DNA of 64,000 nucleotides, from assembly GCF_030688855.1 (NCBI RefSeq), contig NZ_JAUYZK010000009.1:17642-81641 (forward strand), read 5' to 3'. The notes under the pieces were generated by a model that ran no database searches, was not told the origin of the DNA, and saw nothing but the letters and a program-made list of their open reading frames with translations. The position numbers and the translations under genes are program-made. This DNA is from Helicobacter cappadocius (GTDB lineage: Bacteria; Campylobacterota; Campylobacteria; Campylobacterales; Helicobacteraceae). Shown here in pieces: positions 35,951 through 46,599 of the stretch (the stretch's first letter is position 1; each line of letters opens with the position of its first letter).

Positions 35951-37333
35951 CTAGATAATATTTTTGATGTTTTCTATGAGCTTCAAAGGCGTAAGTGCAT
36001 AAGTAGTTTTTTCTTTTCTTCCACCAAATGAATGTGCTAAAGAAGCTGTTATGGTTGCTCTTATTCTATCATATCCCTGCACAATCAATGATCCAATCAT
36101 TCCGCTAAGCACATCTCCACTCCCACCTTTAGCCAAAGCAGGTGTTCCAAAGGTGTTAATATAAATTCTATCATCTTGTGCAATAAGCGTATTACTTCCT
36201 TTTAGCAAACATACAACATTTGGAAATTTTATGGCAAACTCCCTAAGGATTTCTATTTTATTTTTAGATAATTCTTCCACGCCAATATCCGCAATTTTAC
36301 AAATCTTCAATAATGACACAAATTCTTTTGGATGAGGGGTCAAAACTAGTTCTTTATGGGAGTGTATAATATCAACAATACATTCTTGATAAAACATATC
36401 TGCATCTAAAACACAAGGAATATGATACGGAATTTTTTCTATGTCAAATGGTAACTCTCCCATTCCCATTCCAATAACAAATGCCCCTGCATTATGTGGT
36501 ATTTCTGTAGTGCTCATCAACTCGATAGGCTTTTCAAACCCTTTTCCCATAACACTCACAAGACCAGCACCAAAAGCAAATCCTGCTAAAGCACTTAAAA
36601 GTCCTGCACCACTTTTATCACCCACATACACACATAAATGACCAAAATCCCCTTTATGTACGTTGTTTGACTTTCGGCAAGGAAGCTCCATATCATTTTT
36701 TTCCAGTAGTTGCATATTGGAATCAACTTCATATAGCCTTCTGCTAACCCCCAGATCACCTATAGTTACCTCTCCAATATAATCTTTTGCAATATCACTA
36801 AATAGACAGCTCTTCAACGCTCCCATACTCACTGTGTAATCAGCTATAAAAGCAACATTTTCTATATTTCCCTCTGTGTTGATACCACTTGGAATATCAC
36901 AAGCAATTCTTATCCTAGCACTTTTATTCATCTCAGAAATTAGTTTTTGTATGTCTGCAGAGATATCCCCAACAAAACCACTTCCAAACAAACAATCTAC
37001 TATCACATCGCAAGGCAAAATTTTCTTAATTCTTTCTATACCTGCTTCCACTGCCCTATTATATTGAAGTTGGCACATTTTTGTTTTTGGTTCTTTAAAA
37101 ACAAATACCCTTACAATATAGTCCCCCAAAAGCTTTCTAGCCAAAGCATACCCATCAGCACCATTATTGCCACTGCCACAGACAATAGTAATAACGCTCA
37201 TTTTATGCGTTATTTTTAAAATAAGGCTATAGAGTGAATTTGCGGCATTTTCTATTAATATTTCTTCATTTAAAATATACTTATCAATGCTTCTTTTGTC
37301 TAAGACCTCTAGGTTTTTGTAAATATTTTGCAT
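35951..37333 (-). CDS. nnr: bifunctional NAD(P)H-hydrate epimerase / ADP-dependent dehydratase
   Basis: 460 residues. The N-terminal YjeF epimerase domain (about 1-200) has GSGNNGADGYALARKL and VDCLFGSGF. The C-terminal dehydratase domain has LDADMF, KGSNTLI and KGGSGDVLSGMIGSLIVQG. The enzyme repairs hydrated NADH and NADPH, complementing the NAD synthesis genes in the same chain. It starts 13 bases after msrB. H. pylori has the same gene next to dnaB. Confidence 0.92.
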   Translation of the reverse strand: MQNIYKNLEVLDKRSIDKYILNEEILIENAANSLYSLILKITHKMSVITIVCGSGNNGADGYALARKLLGDYIVRVFVFKEPKTKMCQLQYNRAVEAGIERIKKILPCDVIVDCLFGSGFVGDISADIQKLISEMNKSARIRIACDIPSGINTEGNIENVAFIADYTVSMGALKSCLFSDIAKDYIGEVTIGDLGVSRRLYEVDSNMQLLEKNDMELPCRKSNNVHKGDFGHLCVYVGDKSGAGLLSALAGFAFGAGLVSVMGKGFEKPIELMSTTEIPHNAGAFVIGMGMGELPFDIEKIPYHIPCVLDADMFYQECIVDIIHSHKELVLTPHPKEFVSLLKICKIADIGVEELSKNKIEILREFAIKFPNVVCLLKGSNTLIAQDDRIYINTFGTPALAKGGSGDVLSGMIGSLIVQGYDRIRATITASLAHSFGGRKEKTTYALTPLKLIENIKNII

Positions 37334-37346
37334 TTTATGATACCCA

Positions 37347-37703
37347 TCAGGTTTTGGGAATAAAACGAATAGAAAGGGAGTTTACACAATGTCTAGTATT
37401 TTTATCTGTATAGCCTTCCCCTATAAAAACGTGACCCAAATGTCCTCCGCATTTTGCACATACAATCTCAGTCCTACGACCATCAGCATCTAGGTGCCTT
37501 CTCACAGCATTTGGAATCTCATCGTCAAAACTTGGCCAACCACATCCAGATTTGAATTTTGCCTCCGAGGTATAAAGCTCTGAATTACATTGTCTGCAAA
37601 CATACACTCCTTCTTTATAAAAGTCATTATACTCACCAGTAAACGGAGCTTCTGTAGATTTTTCAACAATAATAGAATATTCTTGTGGGGTTAATTTATT
37701 CAT
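37347..37703 (-). CDS. msrB: peptide methionine-R-sulfoxide reductase MsrB
   Basis: 118 residues, a single MsrB domain. Zn-binding pairs C36/C39 and C82/C85, the conserved SGCGWPSF, and the catalytic cysteine C106 in [12 protein letters not shown] are present. No MsrA domain is fused, unlike H. pylori, where MsrA and MsrB are joined. It repairs oxidised methionine in the cytoplasm. AAGG lies nine bases before ATG. Confidence 0.95.
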   Translation of the reverse strand: MNKLTPQEYSIIVEKSTEAPFTGEYNDFYKEGVYVCRQCNSELYTSEAKFKSGCGWPSFDDEIPNAVRRHLDADGRRTEIVCAKCGGHLGHVFIGEGYTDKNTRHCVNSLSIRFIPKT

Positions 37704-37791
37704 TGTATTGACCTTGTTTGATTTTAGATAAATATATCACAAAAGTAAAAACAAGGAGAATAAAAAAGAAAGATAATTTTTAAATAGATAT

Positions 37792-37816
37792 AAAAAGATT
37801 CAGGGAACCCTGAATC
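37792..37816 (-). terminator. intrinsic terminator at the end of the ribosomal operon
   Basis: On the minus strand a nine-base stem GATTCAGGG / CCCTGAATC with a two-base loop (37797-37816) is followed by TTTTT (37792-37796). The upper arm starts inside the rplQ stop codon, so the gene and terminator overlap. It is the only strong GC-containing hairpin at the end of this block. Confidence 0.85.
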
Positions 37817-38165
37817 AAACAAATTCTATAATTGCCATTGTAGAGGCATCACCTCTTCTTATGCGAGTTCTTTGAATTCTCGTATAACCACCTTTTCTAT
37901 CTACGTACTTAGGTGCAATTTCAGCAATCAATTTCTTTGTTGCTTCTTTGTGTTGTAAATAGGCAAATACAAAGCGATGAGAATTAAAATCAGCAACTCT
38001 AGCAACGGTTACTAATTTTTCTATATAAGACTGAAGCTCTTTTGCCTTAAAAACTCCTGTCTCTATCTTGTTGTTTTGGATAAGTGCTATAGCTAGATTT
38101 TTCAGTAAAGCTTTTCTATGAGAAGAAGTTCTACCAAGCTTTCTATATCCGTGATTATGTCTCAT
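37815..38165 (-). CDS. rplQ: 50S ribosomal protein L17
   Basis: 116 residues. [25 protein letters not shown] is the invariant L17 start in shape (residues 1-20 shown: [20 protein letters not shown]). It sits around the exit of the peptide tunnel. It is the last gene of the block, nine bases after rpoA, and its stop codon is part of the terminator stem. Confidence 0.97.
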   Translation of the reverse strand: MRHNHGYRKLGRTSSHRKALLKNLAIALIQNNKIETGVFKAKELQSYIEKLVTVARVADFNSHRFVFAYLQHKEATKKLIAEIAPKYVDRKGGYTRIQRTRIRRGDASTMAIIEFV

Positions 38166-38174
38166 TTTTTCTCC

Positions 38175-39179
38175 TTAGCTTTTCATTTTTGTAATTTTTT
38201 TACTCAAGGATGATTTTACTTCTTCAGGAAGCTCACTTCCTACAGGATATCCCAACTCTTGAAGTTTTTCAGCAATTTCATCATAAGATTTCTTGCCCAT
38301 ATTTTTAATATTTTTAAGTTCATTTTCGCTCATTAAAACCATTTCACCAATATATCTAATACCTGTCCTATCTAGACAATTAAAACATCTAGCACTCAAA
38401 TTAAGTGTATCAATTTTAATCATCAAATCCTTGAGCTCAACTGTTTCCTCCAAAGAATTTTTCGATGCTAAAGGGACTGAGCTTATATCAGCACCAAAAA
38501 TACTCATTTGAGAATGCATAATAGCAATAGCTTCTTTAAAGGCAACATAAGGTTCAATTTGTCCATCTGTCTCAATATCAAAAACGATTTTTTCATAAGT
38601 TGGATTATCCTCAACTAATACATTTTCAATTTCATAAACTGCTCTCTTTACGGGAGTAAAATAAGCATCTAATGGAATATAATTCTCAGGAATAATCCCT
38701 CTAATATCCTCACTAGGAACATATCCTATACCTTTTTGAACAATAATAGAAAAGTTAAGAACAGCATCTTCGTTGATAGTAGCCAAATAAGAATCCTTAT
38801 TTGCGACATCCAAAATATCATTTTCAAGATCAGCTCCAGTCAAACTCATAGGACCCTTAAAAGAGTAATCAACTATAACCTGACCATCATTTTCTAGTGC
38901 TTTATTAATAAACCGAATATTTTTTAAATTTACAATAAAAGGTGATACATCTTCAGAAATACCCCTCACAGAATCAAACTCGTGAGCCACTCCTTCAATT
39001 TTTAATGCTATAGGAGCATAACCTACAGAACTTGAAAGCAATAGTCTTCTGACAGGATGTGCCAATGTGATTGCATAGCCAGATTCAAATGGATATGCCG
39101 ATATTCTAATTCTGTTCTTACCGATCTCTTCTATATTAATATCCGTAGGAATATAGGGAGCTATTTTAATAGTTTTCAT
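38175..39179 (-). CDS. rpoA: RNA polymerase alpha subunit
   Basis: 334 residues. The N-terminal dimer domain contains TLAHPVRRLLLSSSVGYAP, and the C-terminal domain (SARCFNCLDRTGIRYIGEMV) contacts DNA UP elements and activators, here probably including the Crp/Fnr protein in this window. It lies 15 bases after rpsD, in the alpha operon order rpsM-rpsK-rpsD-rpoA-rplQ. Confidence 0.98.
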   Translation of the reverse strand: MKTIKIAPYIPTDINIEEIGKNRIRISAYPFESGYAITLAHPVRRLLLSSSVGYAPIALKIEGVAHEFDSVRGISEDVSPFIVNLKNIRFINKALENDGQVIVDYSFKGPMSLTGADLENDILDVANKDSYLATINEDAVLNFSIIVQKGIGYVPSEDIRGIIPENYIPLDAYFTPVKRAVYEIENVLVEDNPTYEKIVFDIETDGQIEPYVAFKEAIAIMHSQMSIFGADISSVPLASKNSLEETVELKDLMIKIDTLNLSARCFNCLDRTGIRYIGEMVLMSENELKNIKNMGKKSYDEIAEKLQELGYPVGSELPEEVKSSLSKKITKMKS

Positions 39180-39194
39180 TCTTTCACCACCTAA

Positions 39195-39821
39195 TTATTT
39201 AGAATACAACTCGACAATGAGCCTTTCCTCTATGGGAATCACAACTTCTTCTCGCTCGGGATAACGTGTAAAGATGCCAAATTTTTTATCTTTATCAACG
39301 TCTACCCAAGGAGATATGCCTGTTTGAGATGTTAATTCTATTGCCCGAATTACTTGGGCATTATTCTTTGTTCTTTCCATTACTTCAATCTTTTGTCCTG
39401 ATTTTACAAAATAAGAAGGAATATCTACTTTTTTACCATCTACCAAAATATGTCCATGCGTAACCAATTGACGTGCAAATCTCCTTGTGGTTGCAAACCC
39501 CATTCTATAGACAACATTATCAAGTCTTCTTTCTATTAAACGAATAAGATTTTCACCTGTATTTCCATCAAGTCTATTTGCTTCCACAAATATAGATCTG
39601 AATTGTTTTTCTGAAATTCCATACATTGCCTTAGCTTTTTGTTTTTCTCGAAGCTGTAAGCCATATTCAGATATCTTACCTCTTCTTTGGCCATGCTGAC
39701 CGGGTCCATAAGGTCTTTTATCTAAAGCACTCTTACCCGCCAATCTTCTCTCGCCTTTTAGAGCTAAAGAAACTCCAAATCTTCTTTCTAACTTTTCAAC
39801 TGGTCCTCTATATCTAGCCAT
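39195..39821 (-). CDS. rpsD: 30S ribosomal protein S4
   Basis: 208 residues. It is a primary 16S rRNA binder. [10 protein letters not shown] and the S4 RNA-binding motif ([20 protein letters not shown]) are present. In many bacteria S4 represses its own alpha operon; no leader for that was recognised here. Twelve bases separate it from rpsK. Confidence 0.98.
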   Translation of the reverse strand: MARYRGPVEKLERRFGVSLALKGERRLAGKSALDKRPYGPGQHGQRRGKISEYGLQLREKQKAKAMYGISEKQFRSIFVEANRLDGNTGENLIRLIERRLDNVVYRMGFATTRRFARQLVTHGHILVDGKKVDIPSYFVKSGQKIEVMERTKNNAQVIRAIELTSQTGISPWVDVDKDKKFGIFTRYPEREEVVIPIEERLIVELYSK

Positions 39822-39832
39822 TATTATCTCCC

Positions 39833-40228
39833 TTATACTCTTCTTCTTTTAGGAGGTCTACAACCATTGTGTGGCAATGGGGTTACATCCTTTATCCAAA
39901 GAACCTTAATACCCTCTATTGTTCCGACACTTTTTACAGCTGTCTCTCTGCCACTACCAGGTCCTTGAACCTTAATACCCACTTCTTTAATACCGTGTTC
40001 TTTTGCCTTTGCCATAGCACTCTCTACTGCTTGCTGTGCTGCATAAGGAGTAGATTTTTTCGAACCCTTAAATCCCAATCCTCCAGCTGTGGACCAACAT
40101 ATAACATTGCCCATTTCATCAGTAATAGTAACATTAGTATTGTTAAATGAAGCAGATATGCAAACAACGCCCCTAGCTATATTTTTTTTGACAATTCTTT
40201 TTTTAGTTGACGTATTTCTTTTAGCCAT
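39833..40228 (-). CDS. rpsK: 30S ribosomal protein S11
   Basis: 131 residues. [15 protein letters not shown] and the C-terminal [15 protein letters not shown] are the S11 signature. It lies in the platform near the mRNA exit. The N-terminal tail is short and basic. Thirteen bases after rpsM. Confidence 0.98.
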   Translation of the reverse strand: MAKRNTSTKKRIVKKNIARGVVCISASFNNTNVTITDEMGNVICWSTAGGLGFKGSKKSTPYAAQQAVESAMAKAKEHGIKEVGIKVQGPGSGRETAVKSVGTIEGIKVLWIKDVTPLPHNGCRPPKRRRV

Positions 40229-40240
40229 AATTCAGTCTCC

Positions 40241-40603
40241 TTATTTGCTACCTACTGTTTTCTTCTTACCTTTTCTAGTACGAGCATTATTTTTAGTTGT
40301 TTGACCTCGTACTGGTAAGCCTTTTCGATGTCGAAGACCACGATAGTTACCTAAATCCATTAATGATTTAATATCCATCTGAACTTTTTTTCTCAAATCA
40401 CCCTCGACTATGTAGCCCTCTTGAATTTTCTTAGCAATTGCAGAGACTTCATCTTCGCTGAGATCATTAACTCGCTTATCAAAAGAAATATTTACAGCAT
40501 TTAAAATGTCTCTTGAACTTTTAAGTCCAACTCCATAAATATATGTTAGAGCGTATTCAACTCTTTTCTTTTTTGGCAAATCTACACCAGCAATCCTAGC
40601 CAT
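40241..40603 (-). CDS. rpsM: 30S ribosomal protein S13
   Basis: 120 residues. [20 protein letters not shown] at the start and [20 protein letters not shown] at the end are typical. It bridges to the large subunit and contacts P-site tRNA. ATG lies three bases after the rpmJ stop. Confidence 0.98.
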   Translation of the reverse strand: MARIAGVDLPKKKRVEYALTYIYGVGLKSSRDILNAVNISFDKRVNDLSEDEVSAIAKKIQEGYIVEGDLRKKVQMDIKSLMDLGNYRGLRHRKGLPVRGQTTKNNARTRKGKKKTVGSK

Positions 40604-40606
40604 ATT

Positions 40607-40720
40607 TTATCCTTGTCTTTGTTTATGTTTTGGAGTTGAGCATATCACTCGAACTACACCTTTTCTCTTGATAACCTTACACTTATCACACATTTTCTTG
40701 ACCGAAGGTCGAACTTTCAT
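40607..40720 (-). CDS. rpmJ: 50S ribosomal protein L36
   Basis: 37 residues, found by reading the gap between rpsM and infA. It starts [20 protein letters not shown] and has zinc ligands C11, C14, C27 and H32, so it is the zinc-binding (C+) type. GGAG precedes ATG. It lies in the normal place before rpsM. Confidence 0.95.
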   Translation of the reverse strand: MKVRPSVKKMCDKCKVIKRKGVVRVICSTPKHKQRQG

Positions 40721-40760
40721 TGTATCTCCTTAATTTGATAGCAAAAGCACGGTATTTTAA

Positions 40761-40781
40761 AGTCTGTTTCTATTCCAGACT
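40761..40781 (-). promoter_or_regulatory. hairpin in the infA-rpmJ gap
   Basis: Arms AGTCTG and CAGACT with a nine-base loop, in the 119-base gap between infA and rpmJ, the largest gap inside the ribosomal block. The minus-strand sequence after it is TTTAAAAT, not a clean T tract, so it may be an attenuator, an RNA-processing site or a weak terminator ahead of the alpha genes. Confidence 0.4.
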
Positions 40782-40839
40782 AAAAAGCTGTGATTTTAAC
40801 TAAAATAAGTTTAAAACCTTCTTAGCTATAATCGAAATT

Positions 40840-41058
40840 CTACTTGTATCTGAAAGTGATACGTCCCTTATCCAAACTGTATGGAGTAAGTTCTAGTTTC
40901 ACTTTATCTCCAGGTAGTATCTTAATATAATGCATTCTCATTTTACCTGCAATATGACACAATACCACATGCTTATTATCAAGTTCAACCTTAAAGGTTG
41001 CGTTAGGCAATGCTTCAATCACCTTACCATCAATCTCTATAACATCATCTTTTGCCAT
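40840..41058 (-). CDS. infA: translation initiation factor IF-1
   Basis: 72 residues, a single OB fold. [21 protein letters not shown] and [19 protein letters not shown] are standard IF-1. It binds the 30S A site. It begins two bases after map, and a 119-base gap follows before rpmJ. Confidence 0.97.
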   Translation of the reverse strand: MAKDDVIEIDGKVIEALPNATFKVELDNKHVVLCHIAGKMRMHYIKILPGDKVKLELTPYSLDKGRITFRYK

Positions 41059-41060
41059 TT

Positions 41061-41819
41061 TTATATCTCCGTAAGTATTTCAGCTTTTCCACCAACTATT
41101 GCTATGGTATGCTCATAGTGAGAACCATTTAAACCATCAACAGAAGTTACCGACCATTTATCATTCAAAATTCTAGGTTCCCCATCTCTTTGACAAATCA
41201 TAGGCTCAAGACAAAAAATCATTCCTTCTTTTATTTTTGGGCCAGAGGCAATTACATTAGTTTCTAAATAATTTGGAATTTCCGGCTCTTCATGTGGCTT
41301 CCTACCAATTCCATGACCACAAAAACCTCGTAGTGGAACAAAGCCTTTTTTTAATATAGACTGCTCAATTATTTTACTGAGTTCTTTAAATCTTAAACCA
41401 GTGGTTATACTTTTAATAGCTTCATACAAAGTATCTTTTGCACAAGCTATCAAATCTAAATCTTTTGAAGATATCTTACCAACACCCACGCTAATGGCTG
41501 CATCACCATACCAACCATCAAGTTCAACGCCTACATCAAAACCTACAATATCCCCCTCCTTAAGAGCATAGTTAGTTGGAATTCCATGAATAATAACCTC
41601 ATTCACAGAGATACAAACTGCATTTGGAAATCCATATAAACCCTTAAATGCTGGTCTAGCTCCAAAAGACCTAATAAAATCTTCTGCTATTTTATCAAGT
41701 TCTAAAAGGGTTATTCCCACTTGAGTATTTCTTTTCAAAAGCTCCAGCGTCTGCCCAACAATTTTATTTGGTTTGCGTAAAAATTCTATTTCTTTTTTAT
41801 TTCTAATACTTATAGACAC
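41061..41819 (-). CDS. map: methionine aminopeptidase
   Basis: 252 residues, type I enzyme. Metal ligands lie in [31 protein letters not shown] and IFCLEPMI. It removes the initiator methionine. The start is GTG, fused with the secY stop in the overlap TAGTG, so it is translationally coupled to secY. Its position between secY and infA is typical of many bacteria. Confidence 0.96.
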   Translation of the reverse strand: MSISIRNKKEIEFLRKPNKIVGQTLELLKRNTQVGITLLELDKIAEDFIRSFGARPAFKGLYGFPNAVCISVNEVIIHGIPTNYALKEGDIVGFDVGVELDGWYGDAAISVGVGKISSKDLDLIACAKDTLYEAIKSITTGLRFKELSKIIEQSILKKGFVPLRGFCGHGIGRKPHEEPEIPNYLETNVIASGPKIKEGMIFCLEPMICQRDGEPRILNDKWSVTSVDGLNGSHYEHTIAIVGGKAEILTEI

Positions 41820-43078
41820 TAAAAACCTACCGCACTCAAAGTCTTGTATTTATTCATATAAACCTGAGCTTCTATTTTTCTCATCGTATCAATCGCAACT
41901 TGGACGACAATAAGAACTGCCGTTCCTCCAAAATAAAAAGGAACACCCATTCCTTTTACAAGTATCCAAGGAAGTGTTGAAATAAGTGCTAGATATAAAG
42001 AACCCCAAAAAGTCAAGTTTCCAGCAACTGAATTCAGAAAAGATGAAGTTCCTTCACCTGGTCTCATTCCAGGTATATAGCCACCTTGTCGTTTTAAATT
42101 ATCTGCAATATCTTTCGAATTGAAAACGATTGAAGAGTAAAAATAAGCAAAAAATATCACGAGCAAAAACATCAAAATATTATAAGCATAACCATTAGGA
42201 CTTAAAAAATCAGCTATTGCCTGAATAGTTGGATTTGATGAGGCTTGCAAGATTGTAGAGGGAAAAACTAACAAAGCAGAAGCAAAAATCGGAGGAATAA
42301 CACCACTCAAATTCAACTTGATTGGAATATAGTTCATGATACGTTTATTTTGATTTTGCATAATGACTTTTCTCGCATAAGAAACAGGTATTCTTCTTTC
42401 TGCTAATTCGACATAAATAATAACAAACACTGTAGCCAGAACAATAGCAAATATGGCAATTAGCACCAAAAAATTAATCTCTCCAGTGTTGGCAAGGTTA
42501 AAGGTTCCTCCGATAGCAGCAGGTATTCCTGAAACAATACCGCCAAAAATAATCAAGCTGATTCCATTTCCTACACCTCTTTGAGTAATTTGTTCTCCTA
42601 TCCACATTAAAAGCATTGTTCCTGTCAGCATGGAAAAGACCGCTATAATTAAGAAAGTTTGCATATCTATCATAATAGCACCATTTGGACCGGTACCGAT
42701 ACTTCGAAGACCAAAAGAAACACTCACTGCCTGAATAATAGTGATAAAAATAGTTGCATAACGGACAATTTGCATATATTTTTGCATACCATCACGTTCT
42801 TTTTTCATTTTTGCTAGATTGGGGAATGTTGCAGCTAAAAGCTCCATAACAATAGAAGCTGTGATATATGGCATTATGCCTAGTGAAATAATGCTAAGTC
42901 TAGATACAGCATTACCGCTAAACATATTAAATAAGCCAAGTGCATTCCCAGAGTTATTGTCAAAAAAAGCTTTGATCTCGGCCAAATCAACCCCGGGTAT
43001 AGGAATATACGCCAAAATTCTATACAAAAACAAGAATCCAAGCGTAATCAGAATCTTACCGACAATTGCTCTGCTCAT
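41819..43078 (-). CDS. secY: protein translocase subunit SecY
   Basis: 419 residues with ten membrane helices. Segments RILAYIPIPGVDLAEI, QRGVGNGISLIIFGGI and GQRPGEGTSSF-like (PGMRPGEGTSSFLNSV) are typical of SecY. It forms the export channel with SecE and SecG, which are not in the window. ATG overlaps the rplO stop (TAATG). Confidence 0.98.
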   Translation of the reverse strand: MSRAIVGKILITLGFLFLYRILAYIPIPGVDLAEIKAFFDNNSGNALGLFNMFSGNAVSRLSIISLGIMPYITASIVMELLAATFPNLAKMKKERDGMQKYMQIVRYATIFITIIQAVSVSFGLRSIGTGPNGAIMIDMQTFLIIAVFSMLTGTMLLMWIGEQITQRGVGNGISLIIFGGIVSGIPAAIGGTFNLANTGEINFLVLIAIFAIVLATVFVIIYVELAERRIPVSYARKVIMQNQNKRIMNYIPIKLNLSGVIPPIFASALLVFPSTILQASSNPTIQAIADFLSPNGYAYNILMFLLVIFFAYFYSSIVFNSKDIADNLKRQGGYIPGMRPGEGTSSFLNSVAGNLTFWGSLYLALISTLPWILVKGMGVPFYFGGTAVLIVVQVAIDTMRKIEAQVYMNKYKTLSAVGF

Positions 43079-43479
43079 TATTTTAGCCCACTAGTTTTGA
43101 TCTTTTCATCTTTGATTTTAGAGACTAATTTACTTGCATCAGTTCCAATGATCTTAATCTTTTCTATATAGCCTGGAAATTTATGGATTTCTCTGATTGA
43201 TTCAAAAGTGATTTCAGACAAATCGGCAATATTTTTAAATTTATCAATATTGATAACATAAGGCTTCTGAATCTTAGTTCGAAACCCAATCTTTGGCAAT
43301 CTTCTCTGAAGTGGCTGTTGTCCGCCCTCAAAACCTCTTTTTGCCTTATAACCACTTCTAGCAGTTTGACCTTTTCCACCTCTTGTGGAAGTCTTTCCCA
43401 TGCCACTACCCTGCCCTCTACCGACTCTTTTTATATCTTTTACACTACCATGAGCTGGTTTTATTTTTTCTAACGCCAT
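43078..43479 (-). CDS. rplO: 50S ribosomal protein L15
   Basis: 133 residues. [20 protein letters not shown] is the conserved Gly-rich start. No rpmD (L30) gene lies between rpsE and rplO, as in other Campylobacterota. It is coupled to secY by a TAATG overlap. Confidence 0.97.
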   Translation of the reverse strand: MALEKIKPAHGSVKDIKRVGRGQGSGMGKTSTRGGKGQTARSGYKAKRGFEGGQQPLQRRLPKIGFRTKIQKPYVINIDKFKNIADLSEITFESIREIHKFPGYIEKIKIIGTDASKLVSKIKDEKIKTSGLK

Positions 43480-43488
43480 AAAAACTCC

Positions 43489-43929
43489 TTATGCCTTAAT
43501 TCTAGCAAGTGCGTCAATTGTCGCCCTAACAACATTATAAGGATTATTTGATCCCAGAGACTTAGTCAAAATGTCCTTAATTCCAGCCAATTCAATTACA
43601 GGTCTAGCAGATCCTCCAGCAATAACTCCGGTTCCTTCACTTGCAGGTTTTAATAATATTTTACTTGCATTATATTTATGCTCAATATCATGTGCAATCG
43701 TTGTACCCTTAATACTGACTTGAATAATATTTTTAAATGCGTCATCAACTGCTTTTTTTATGGCATCTGGGACTTCTTTTGCTTTGCCTAATCCAAACCC
43801 TACAAGTCCATTTTTATTTCCAACAACAACAAGTGCATTGAATCTAAACCTTCTACCACCTTTTACAACTTTTGTAACTCTTCCGATATTTACAACAACT
43901 TCGTTAAATTCTTCTCTATTAATTTCCAT
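43489..43929 (-). CDS. rpsE: 30S ribosomal protein S5
   Basis: 146 residues. [20 protein letters not shown] and [19 protein letters not shown] are S5 signatures, covering the RNA-binding and decoding-fidelity segments. It is short at its N terminus compared with E. coli (167 residues), as in H. pylori. Confidence 0.97.
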   Translation of the reverse strand: MEINREEFNEVVVNIGRVTKVVKGGRRFRFNALVVVGNKNGLVGFGLGKAKEVPDAIKKAVDDAFKNIIQVSIKGTTIAHDIEHKYNASKILLKPASEGTGVIAGGSARPVIELAGIKDILTKSLGSNNPYNVVRATIDALARIKA

Positions 43930-43938
43930 ATTCTTCCT

Positions 43939-44295
43939 TTAAAGGGCTATGCCATTTTCTCTCAAAGATTCTGCAAAAGCGGCTATTACTCCATGATATA
44001 AGTATCCATTTCTATCATAAACAACTTCCTTGATGCCCAGTTGTTTTAAATTGTCCGCAAATACTTTTGCAACAACTTTCGCATCTTCTTTATTGTTACC
44101 TAACGACATCTTTTTGCCATCAGCACAAGCAAGGGTTTTGTGTGCCGCATCATCAATAGCTTGAGCATACAAATATTTATTGGATCTAAAAATACTTACT
44201 CTAGGTCTACTCTGTGTTCCAAACAACGCACCCCTAACTCTAAGTTTTCTCTTGCTTCTTAATCTTTTTTTTCTTTCTAATGTTCTGCTTGTCAT
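43939..44295 (-). CDS. rplR: 50S ribosomal protein L18
   Basis: 118 residues from ATG 44295. An in-frame GTG at 44304 overlaps the ribosome site AAGGG, so the ATG nine bases downstream is preferred and gives the usual length. [18 protein letters not shown] and [20 protein letters not shown] are typical. L18 binds 5S rRNA with L5. Confidence 0.95.
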   Translation of the reverse strand: MTSRTLERKKRLRSKRKLRVRGALFGTQSRPRVSIFRSNKYLYAQAIDDAAHKTLACADGKKMSLGNNKEDAKVVAKVFADNLKQLGIKEVVYDRNGYLYHGVIAAFAESLRENGIAL

Positions 44296-44310
44296 ATTTT
44301 TCACCCTTAA

Positions 44311-44847
44311 TTATTTCTTAGCAGTTTTACCGGCTTTGCGAATGATTGTTTCATCGCTATACTTAATACCCTTACCTTTGTATGGCTCAGGAGGTCTGAA
44401 TTCTCTAATTTCAGCAGCAATCTGTCCGATTTGTTGCTTATCACTACCTTTGATAGTAATAGTATTTTTCTCAACACTCATATCAACACCCTCTGGAATC
44501 GGATATTTAACAGGGTGACTAAAACCTAATGCTAACTCCAACGTTTTACCAACAACAGCAGCCTTGTAACCAACTCCATTAATTTCTAAAACCTTTGTGA
44601 AGCCCGTTGTCATGCCCAAAACTATATTATTCGCCAAAGAACGATATGTTCCCCAATATGCACGAGATTGAGGCTCGTTATCTACGGATTTAAAAGTCAA
44701 TTCATTTGCATTCAATTCAATATGAACCCTTCCGTATGTTTCAAGCTCTTTAATATTTTTACCGCTTTTAAACACAATTTTGCTTCCTTGAACACTAGTT
44801 TCAACAGTGTTTGGAATGCTAATAGGTCTTTTTCCAACTCTTGACAT
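44311..44847 (-). CDS. rplF: 50S ribosomal protein L6
   Basis: 178 residues. [11 protein letters not shown] at the start and [16 protein letters not shown] at the end are conserved L6 motifs. It stabilises the sarcin-ricin region. Nine bases after rpsH. Confidence 0.98.
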   Translation of the reverse strand: MSRVGKRPISIPNTVETSVQGSKIVFKSGKNIKELETYGRVHIELNANELTFKSVDNEPQSRAYWGTYRSLANNIVLGMTTGFTKVLEINGVGYKAAVVGKTLELALGFSHPVKYPIPEGVDMSVEKNTITIKGSDKQQIGQIAAEIREFRPPEPYKGKGIKYSDETIIRKAGKTAKK

Positions 44848-44856
44848 ATTTTTCTC

Positions 44857-45252
44857 CTACCATATACTACAAAGTGCTTCGCCGCCTACATTTTGCATAT
44901 AAGCTTCTTCGTTAGCGATAACACCTTTACTTGTGCTAACTACAATTGTACCGTAACCATTTTTGAATTTTTTTAATTCATTCCTGCCTTTATAAACTCT
45001 TCTCCCAGGCTTACTAATTCTCTTGATTTCATTAATGAGAGGAAGACCTCTTTCATCGTAGGCCAGTTGAACCGAAATAGATTGTTTGCCATCTTTGTCA
45101 TTCACATTATAGTCCTTAACAAAACCTTTTGCCTTAAATACATCAAGTACAGACACAACGATTTTTGCATAATAAAGAGTCGTAACCTCTAACCTTCTCA
45201 TCGAAGCATTCCTAAGTCGAGTCAATGAATCTGCTATTATATCATTTACCAT
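44857..45252 (-). CDS. rpsH: 30S ribosomal protein S8
   Basis: 131 residues. [16 protein letters not shown] and [17 protein letters not shown] are S8 signatures. S8 is the autoregulator of the spc genes in E. coli; a target in this mRNA was not recognised. Confidence 0.98.
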   Translation of the reverse strand: MVNDIIADSLTRLRNASMRRLEVTTLYYAKIVVSVLDVFKAKGFVKDYNVNDKDGKQSISVQLAYDERGLPLINEIKRISKPGRRVYKGRNELKKFKNGYGTIVVSTSKGVIANEEAYMQNVGGEALCSIW

Positions 45253-45261
45253 ATTTTTTCC

Positions 45262-45447
45262 TTACCAACTAGCTTTTCTAAGTCCAGGTATTAAACCTTC
45301 ATTACCCATTTTTCTCAAACATACTCTACAAAGTCCAAAATCTCTATATACGGAATGCGGCCTACCACAAACCTGACATCTACTGTATGCTCTAGCACTG
45401 AACTTAGCTTTTCTCTTTGTCTTAGCTATCATAGATTTTTTTGCCAT
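45262..45447 (-). CDS. rpsN: 30S ribosomal protein S14, zinc-binding type
   Basis: 61 residues from ATG 45447; an earlier in-frame ATG would add ten residues from the end of rpl[21 protein letters not shown] gives two CxxC pairs, the zinc-containing short form. It starts one base after rplE. Confidence 0.97.
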   Translation of the reverse strand: MAKKSMIAKTKRKAKFSARAYSRCQVCGRPHSVYRDFGLCRVCLRKMGNEGLIPGLRKASW

Positions 45448-45448
45448 T

Positions 45449-45994
45449 TTATTTTCCTTTTGCAAATGGCATACCAAGTAATTCTAATAACTTGAATGCC
45501 TCCTTGTCATTATTTGTAGAAGTAACTATTGTAATATTCATACCATGTGTAACCATAATATCATCATATACAACTTCAGGGAACATAAGTTGCTCATTTA
45601 AGCCAAAACTATAATTTCCTCTACCATCAAATCCATTTCTTGATACCCCTCTAAAATCCTTAACCCTAGGTAATGAAATCACAATGAGTTTTTCTAGAAA
45701 ATTATACATTTGATTCCCACGCAAAGTAACCTTAACACCCATTGGCATACCTTCTCTCATTTTAAATCCAGCAACGGATTTTTTTGCCAATGTAATAATA
45801 GCTTTTTGACCCGCTATCAATGAGATAGTATCTGCGATATTTTGCATTATCTTAGTATCTTTTGCGTGATCACCAGCACCTACACTAATGACAATTTTTT
45901 CTAGTTTTGGCAATAACATAGGATTTTTTATGCCAAGCTCTTCAGAAAGTTTTGTCTTTATTTCTTCTTGATAAATTTTTTTCAAGCCAAACAT
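45449..45994 (-). CDS. rplE: 50S ribosomal protein L5
   Basis: 181 residues. [18 protein letters not shown] and [17 protein letters not shown] are typical of L5, which binds 5S rRNA and contacts the P-site tRNA. Two bases after rplX. Confidence 0.98.
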   Translation of the reverse strand: MFGLKKIYQEEIKTKLSEELGIKNPMLLPKLEKIVISVGAGDHAKDTKIMQNIADTISLIAGQKAIITLAKKSVAGFKMREGMPMGVKVTLRGNQMYNFLEKLIVISLPRVKDFRGVSRNGFDGRGNYSFGLNEQLMFPEVVYDDIMVTHGMNITIVTSTNNDKEAFKLLELLGMPFAKGK

Positions 45995-45996
45995 AG

Positions 45997-46230
45997 TTAT
46001 TTCTCCTCCGCTTTCTTGACATTAGAAATACTCATCGGCATTTCTTTGTTAATAAAGCCACCCTTAGGTTCATTTTCTGTAGGCTTAACAGTTTTCTTTG
46101 CAATCTTACAGCCTTCCACAATAACTTGCGAAGTTTTTGGTAACACCGCAAGAACTTTCCCTATTTTTCCCTTATCATCACCAGCAATAACCTTAATTGT
46201 ATCGCCTTTTTTTATTTTAAATTTTGTCAC
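45997..46230 (-). CDS. rplX: 50S ribosomal protein L24
   Basis: 77 residues with a KOW motif ([20 protein letters not shown]). The start is GTG in a TAGTG overlap with rplN, so it is probably coupled. An early assembly protein; shorter than the 104-residue E. coli form, as in other Helicobacter. Confidence 0.97.
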   Translation of the reverse strand: MTKFKIKKGDTIKVIAGDDKGKIGKVLAVLPKTSQVIVEGCKIAKKTVKPTENEPKGGFINKEMPMSISNVKKAEEK

Positions 46231-46598
46231 TACAATACCTCCGGAGCTAACGATACTATCTTCATAAAATTTGCATATCGCACTTCTCTACTAACAGGAC
46301 CAAAAATTCTCGTTCCCATCGGTTCCTTTTTTGCATCCAAAATTACGGCCGCATTATCATCAAAACGAACCAACGATCCATTTTCTCTATGAATCTCTTT
46401 TTTTGTTCTAACAATAACCGCTTTGATAACTTGGCCTTTTTTAACCTTACCATTTGGAATAGCTTTTTTTACAGAGGCAACAATTACATCGCCAACACTA
46501 GCATATCGCCTATGGCTACCCCCCAAAACCTTTATGCACATAATCTCTTTTGCACCACTATTATCAGCAACACTTAATCTTGTAAAACTTTGTATCAT
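46230..46598 (-). CDS. rplN: 50S ribosomal protein L14
   Basis: 122 residues. [19 protein letters not shown] and [17 protein letters not shown] are nearly invariant in L14, which bridges to the small subunit. One base after rpsQ. Confidence 0.98.
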   Translation of the reverse strand: MIQSFTRLSVADNSGAKEIMCIKVLGGSHRRYASVGDVIVASVKKAIPNGKVKKGQVIKAVIVRTKKEIHRENGSLVRFDDNAAVILDAKKEPMGTRIFGPVSREVRYANFMKIVSLAPEVL

Positions 46599-46599
46599 A

